Source: Terricaulis silvestris (GTDB lineage: Bacteria > Pseudomonadota > Alphaproteobacteria > Caulobacterales > Aquidulcibacteraceae). From it: DNA of 64,000 nt. The notes beneath the pieces are model-generated. The model was not told the origin of the DNA. It was given only the letters and a program-made list of their open reading frames with translations, and made no database searches. Below are positions 60,903-64,000 of this stretch, piece by piece. The stretch lies in assembly GCF_009792355.1 (NCBI RefSeq), contig NZ_CP047045.1, forward strand, positions 2,444,501-2,508,500, given 5' to 3'. The translations under genes were made by a program, and so were the position numbers. How positions within the stretch are numbered: position 1 is the first letter of the stretch; each line of letters starts with the position of its first letter.

Positions 60903-62105
60903 CTACGAGATCGGAATGCCGCGTGGCAGTAGCGTCCACCAACGCGCTGGTGCGTTCATGCCTTCAGCGGCGCGGCCTGCTTCCGGTCCCGAACCCCAGA
61001 AAACATCGCCGCGCAACGGCCCGCGCCGGATCGCGCCGCCGGTATCCTGCGCCACCAGCAAACGCTGAAACACTTGGCCCTGGTATTCGCCGGCGACAAA
61101 CACGACGGCGCCGTAGGGGTGATACGCGGGATCGACCGCGATCGAACCCATGGGCGTCAGCGGCACGCCTGCGGCGCCGCGTGGGCCTGCCGCGTAGTCG
61201 GTGATCTGCTCTTCTTGGAAGAAGACGTAGGATGGATCGGCGCTGAGCGCTTCTTGTGTCGCGGCGGCGCCGTTTTGATCGCTCCAGGCGCGGAAGTTCT
61301 GCCACGTTGCGCCGCCTTGCAGACGGCCGCTGTCGCGCAACGCGCCGAGCGCGGAGCGCCAGCGATAGCCGTTCTGCGATGCGAACGCCGCGCGCGCTTG
61401 CGTCCCGTCCGGAAACGACAAGCGCCCCGAACCTTGGATCTGCAGATTGTAGACATCGACCGGGTGCGCATACGCGAAGGCTTGGCCTTGGTATGGCGTC
61501 AACTCCCCACGCTTCGGATAAGGACGCACTTGCGTGCCATTGATCTGACCTGTGAGCGCACGCGGCGCGCCGCGTAGCGCTTCGTTGTCGTAGGCTTCAG
61601 CAAACGCGGCGATGTCGACTGTGACCATGTCACTCGGCTTCGTCAGCAGCGGCGCGGAGTACACCGGATCGGGAAAGCGGCGCGCTTCGATGATTGGCTC
61701 GTAGTAGGCGGTGATGCGCGCCTCGCCTTCGCCGCGCACTTGGTACGGTTGGAAGTTCGCTTCGAAGAAGGCGCGCTCACCGCCGGGCGTTACGCTTTGC
61801 GCCGCTGTGCACGCCGGCGCCCAATCGGCGACCGTGCCGCCGTAGCGCCCGCCGCCTGGTAACGCTGCGGTTGGATCGCGTTGGCGGCGGCCATCGCAGG
61901 CGCGACGGAATGCGGTGAGCGCTGGTGAGAGATCGGCGCTTGCCCATCCGGGCACGTCGCCAAAGCGCGCGGGCTGCAGCGCGAACTCGACTGCGGGCTG
62001 GCTCGGTTCGGTGACGCCGGTCGGCGGGCGCGTCGTTGTTTCGGACGTGCTGGCGCAGCCGGCGATGGCCAGTCCCGTACACACGAGCAGCAAAGCACGG
62101 CGCAT
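60903..62105 (-). CDS. mltA: MltA-type lytic transglycosylase, lipoprotein
   Basis: 400 residues. MRRALLLVCTGLAIAGCAST is a lipoprotein signal. MltA features: FFEANFQPYQVRGEGEARITAYYEPIIEARR, then the 3D-domain region DVYNLQIQGSGRLSFPDG and the catalytic Asp segment RLLVAQDTGGAIRRGPLRGDVFWGSG. Cleaves the glycan strand with 1,6-anhydro bond formation. AGGGGAGAC lies ahead of the ATG. The M23 gene follows on the same strand after 39 bp, pairing glycan and peptide cleavage. Confidence 0.93.
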   Translation of the reverse strand: MRRALLLVCTGLAIAGCASTSETTTRPPTGVTEPSQPAVEFALQPARFGDVPGWASADLSPALTAFRRACDGRRQRDPTAALPGGGRYGGTVADWAPACTAAQSVTPGGERAFFEANFQPYQVRGEGEARITAYYEPIIEARRFPDPVYSAPLLTKPSDMVTVDIAAFAEAYDNEALRGAPRALTGQINGTQVRPYPKRGELTPYQGQAFAYAHPVDVYNLQIQGSGRLSFPDGTQARAAFASQNGYRWRSALGALRDSGRLQGGATWQNFRAWSDQNGAAATQEALSADPSYVFFQEEQITDYAAGPRGAAGVPLTPMGSIAVDPAYHPYGAVVFVAGEYQGQVFQRLLVAQDTGGAIRRGPLRGDVFWGSGPEAGRAAEGMNAPARWWTLLPRGIPIS

Positions 62106-62232
62106 GCGGCGTCTCCCCTTGTCTGGTCGCCGTTCTTACCGCGCCCCTTGCCGCCCCGCAGCTTGGAACAGCGGCGGCCGTTCGGTCGGGTTTTGCTTGC
62201 GTGACGATTCTGTTGGGGGTAACTTTCAGGGG

Positions 62233-62253
62233 TTATGCTCACTTGAAGCATAA
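62233..62253. promoter_or_regulatory. Inverted repeat operator, upstream copy, ahead of nadA
   Basis: Perfect 7-bp arms TTATGCT and AGCATAA separated by 7 bp (CACTTGA). A copy differing mainly in the spacer is centred 63 bp downstream. Such a pair in front of nadA suits an NAD-responsive repressor, for which the 58604 gene is a good candidate. Confidence 0.7.
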
Positions 62254-62295
62254 GGGTGGGGTCGGGCTCTTTCCCGGCCATTTTCTACGCCCTAT

Positions 62296-62316
62296 ATATG
62301 CTCCGAACGAGTATAA
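62296..62316. promoter_or_regulatory. Inverted repeat operator, downstream copy, ahead of nadA
   Basis: Arms ATATGCTC and GAGTATAA around CGAAC, with one mismatch in symmetry. It ends 29 bp before the nadA ATG and overlaps the most -10-like sequence (TATATG/TATAAG), so binding would block transcription. Confidence 0.68.
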
Positions 62317-62345
62317 GCCGCCTTCCCGGCGCAAGGAGGCCGCCC

Positions 62346-63506
62346 ATGGCCCGGATTATCGACGCCCTTCTCACCGCCTCGGAAAGTGGCTGCGACCCCC
62401 GCGCCGTGCACGGGACTTGGGGCGCGCTCGACGCCGCCGCACGCCGGGGCTTGGCGTACACACCCGAAGTTCGGGCTAAGACCGACCACCTCTACGAGAA
62501 GGTGAAGCACGTCATTCCCGCCGTGGAGTGGCCGGCGTACGCGCCGCTGATCGCGGCGATCAATGAGATGAAGGCCGCCAAGGGCGCCGTCATCCTCGCG
62601 CACAATTACATGACCTCGGAGATCTTCCACTGCGTCGGCGACTTCCGCGGTGACTCGCTCCAGCTCGCACGCGAAGCGGCTGAGACCGACGCGAAGGTGA
62701 TCGTGCAAGCTGGCGTCCACTTCATGGCCGAGACGTCGAAGATTTTGGCGCCGGAGAAGACGGTGCTGATCCCGGACATGCGCGCGGGTTGCTCGCTCGC
62801 GGCGTCAATCACGGGCGCGGATGTGCGCTTGATCAAGGAGCGCTTTCCTGGCGTGCCGGTGGTTACGTACGTGAACACGTCGGCTGACGTGAAGGCCGAG
62901 AGCGATGTGTGCTGCACGTCGTCGAACGCCGCCGCCGTTGTGGAATGGGCGGCGCGCGAGTGGAATACCGATCGCGTCATCCTGCTGCCGGATGAGTTCT
63001 TGGCTAAGAACGTCGCGACGCAGACCGGCATCAAGATCATCTCGTGGCACGGCCGCTGCGAAGTGCACGAGCGCTTCACGGCCGAAGACATCACCGAACT
63101 GCGCGCCGCACATCCGGGCGTTGTCGTACTGGCGCACCCGGAATGCCCGCCGGACGTGATGGCGGCCGCTGACTTTGCGGGCTCGACGGCGGCGTTGCAG
63201 CACTACGTCGAAGAGAAGCGCCCGGGCAAAGTGGTGTTGCTGACCGAGTGCTCGATGAGCGACAACGTTGCGGCGACGGCGCCGGACGTCGACTTCATCC
63301 GTCCGTGCAATCTCTGCCCGCACATGAAGCGGATCACGCTCGAAGGCATCTACGACGCGCTCGCCAACATGCAGCATGAGGTGGTGATCCCCGAGGACAT
63401 CCGCGTCCGCGCCAAGCAGGCGATCCAGCGCATGTTGGACCTGCCCAAGGAGAAACCGCGCGCCTTTGCGACGGGCCGCGCGCCTGTTGCGGTGGAATTG
63501 GTCTAA
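62346..63506 (+). CDS. nadA: Quinolinate synthase
   Basis: De novo NAD synthesis: condenses iminoaspartate and DHAP to quinolinate with a [4Fe-4S] cluster. 386 residues with [49 protein letters not shown] (Cys ligand), [18 protein letters not shown] (Cys), [11 protein letters not shown], and [14 protein letters not shown] (Cys). AAGGAGG lies eight bases before ATG 62346; a start at 62256 would run through the operators. nadB and nadC are not adjacent. Two matching inverted repeats lie upstream. Confidence 0.96.
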   Translation: MARIIDALLTASESGCDPRAVHGTWGALDAAARRGLAYTPEVRAKTDHLYEKVKHVIPAVEWPAYAPLIAAINEMKAAKGAVILAHNYMTSEIFHCVGDFRGDSLQLAREAAETDAKVIVQAGVHFMAETSKILAPEKTVLIPDMRAGCSLAASITGADVRLIKERFPGVPVVTYVNTSADVKAESDVCCTSSNAAAVVEWAAREWNTDRVILLPDEFLAKNVATQTGIKIISWHGRCEVHERFTAEDITELRAAHPGVVVLAHPECPPDVMAAADFAGSTAALQHYVEEKRPGKVVLLTECSMSDNVAATAPDVDFIRPCNLCPHMKRITLEGIYDALANMQHEVVIPEDIRVRAKQAIQRMLDLPKEKPRAFATGRAPVAVELV

Positions 63507-63582
63507 CCGGCCGCGTTCGCCAAATTGCCGCCCCACTCGCCGCCCACCACCGCCCGCGAAAGTCGCGGACAGAGGACGGATG

Positions 63583-64000
63583 ATGCGTGCATTTATGACG
63601 GGTGCGGTGATAGCGGCGGCGATGCTCGCGGCGCCGGCGAACGCACAGGACACGACGGACCTCTCCGGCACGTGGGCGTTTCAGACCAATTCCTATGGCA
63701 ACGAGCAGTTCGGCGTCATCATGAGCGGCGCCGCGACGTTCACGGCGACCGCGCCCAATCGCTACGACGTGCGACTCATCGCCAACGAGCTGATCGTGCA
63801 ACGCGAGACCAGCGCGTCGCAGTTGCTGACGGCACGGCAGAACTGCACGGGCGAGAACACGGATGGTCAGCTGACGCTGACGTGTCAGTTGAGCGAAGCA
63901 GTCGAGGGCTACGAGCCGGACAATTTCTTGCTGCAGGCCGGAACGAGCGCGGACGAATTAGTTGGCGCGCTGACGTCGGGCTCGAGTCCGCAAGTGACGT
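63583..64000 (+). CDS. Exported hypothetical protein, 3' end beyond window
   Basis: The frame is open to the right edge. ATG 63583 (or 63580) with AGAGG upstream gives MRAFMTGAVIAAAMLAAPANAQ, a Sec signal with cleavage after ANA. The mature part, WAFQTNSYGNEQFGVIMSGAAT, TAPNRYDVRLIANELIVQ and RQNCTGENTDGQLTLTCQLSEA, looks like a beta-rich secreted domain with a Cys pair. No family recognised. Confidence 0.7.
   Translation, partial: MRAFMTGAVIAAAMLAAPANAQDTTDLSGTWAFQTNSYGNEQFGVIMSGAATFTATAPNRYDVRLIANELIVQRETSASQLLTARQNCTGENTDGQLTLTCQLSEAVEGYEPDNFLLQAGTSADELVGALTSGSSPQVT

Overview
The window is a dense stretch of bacterial chromosome with high GC and about 65 protein genes on both strands, many overlapping by 1-4 bases. 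Codon use is GC-rich, palindromic intergenic repeats are common, and several families are ones I associate with alphaproteobacteria (the NadA/NAD-regulator arrangement, a TIGR02301-type protein, AlkK-like acyl-CoA ligase, short PurL). This points to an alphaproteobacterium, most likely Caulobacterales/Hyphomonadaceae-like; that placement is inference. I see no rRNA, tRNA, IS element, prophage or CRISPR array.

Layout. 0-10 kb: the end of a receiver-GAF signalling protein, propionyl-CoA carboxylase alpha (pccA), a GH5 glucanase lipoprotein, an orphan ParA with a translationally coupled partner, glutathione reductase and purL. 10-14.5 kb: a DUF433/DUF5615-type toxin-antitoxin pair, a MaoC hydratase overlapping a PP2C-like phosphatase, and oligopeptidase B. 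14.5-18 kb: a peptide ABC importer (oppB-oppC-oppA) without ATPase genes. 18-25 kb: a DUF442-type phosphatase, an ATP-grasp-like protein, an MBL hydrolase, an acyl-CoA ligase, and divergent pdxH and aroC. 25-31.5 kb: an amidase followed by an AbgT-family transporter (with a hairpin over the transporter's ribosome site), two unknown membrane proteins and a methyltransferase. 31.4-34 kb: a poorly conserved stretch with unknown genes, an enoyl-CoA hydratase and a long intergenic repeat.

34-44.6 kb: RlmD/TrmA-type RNA methyltransferase with YcgN-like protein, TlyA, a second amidase, a macro-domain protein, pyrC coupled to a family 9 glycosyltransferase, YgfZ and a FabH-like synthase. 44.6-51 kb: glycogen-debranching-type glucosidase with a GT4 glycosyltransferase, then a large secreted serralysin-like metalloprotease with RTX repeats. 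51-58.5 kb: an ACE-like M2 peptidase lipoprotein, GNAT, an acyltransferase with a tiny membrane protein, a divergent LytTR membrane regulator, an SRPBCC membrane protein, and an HD hydrolase/tyrosine-phosphatase pair. 58.6-64 kb: an NrtR/NadQ-like NAD regulator, two cell-wall enzymes (M23 and MltA) and nadA, which has two matching inverted repeats in front of it.

Most genes are housekeeping or exported hydrolases. Four exported enzymes share a twin-arginine plus lipobox N-terminus, so much of the window serves the cell surface and scavenging of peptides, amides and glucans. The most testable new signals are regulatory: the twin operator upstream of nadA, hairpins that bury ribosome sites (abgT, NAD regulator), and a palindromic repeat inserted in frame in the ParA partner.
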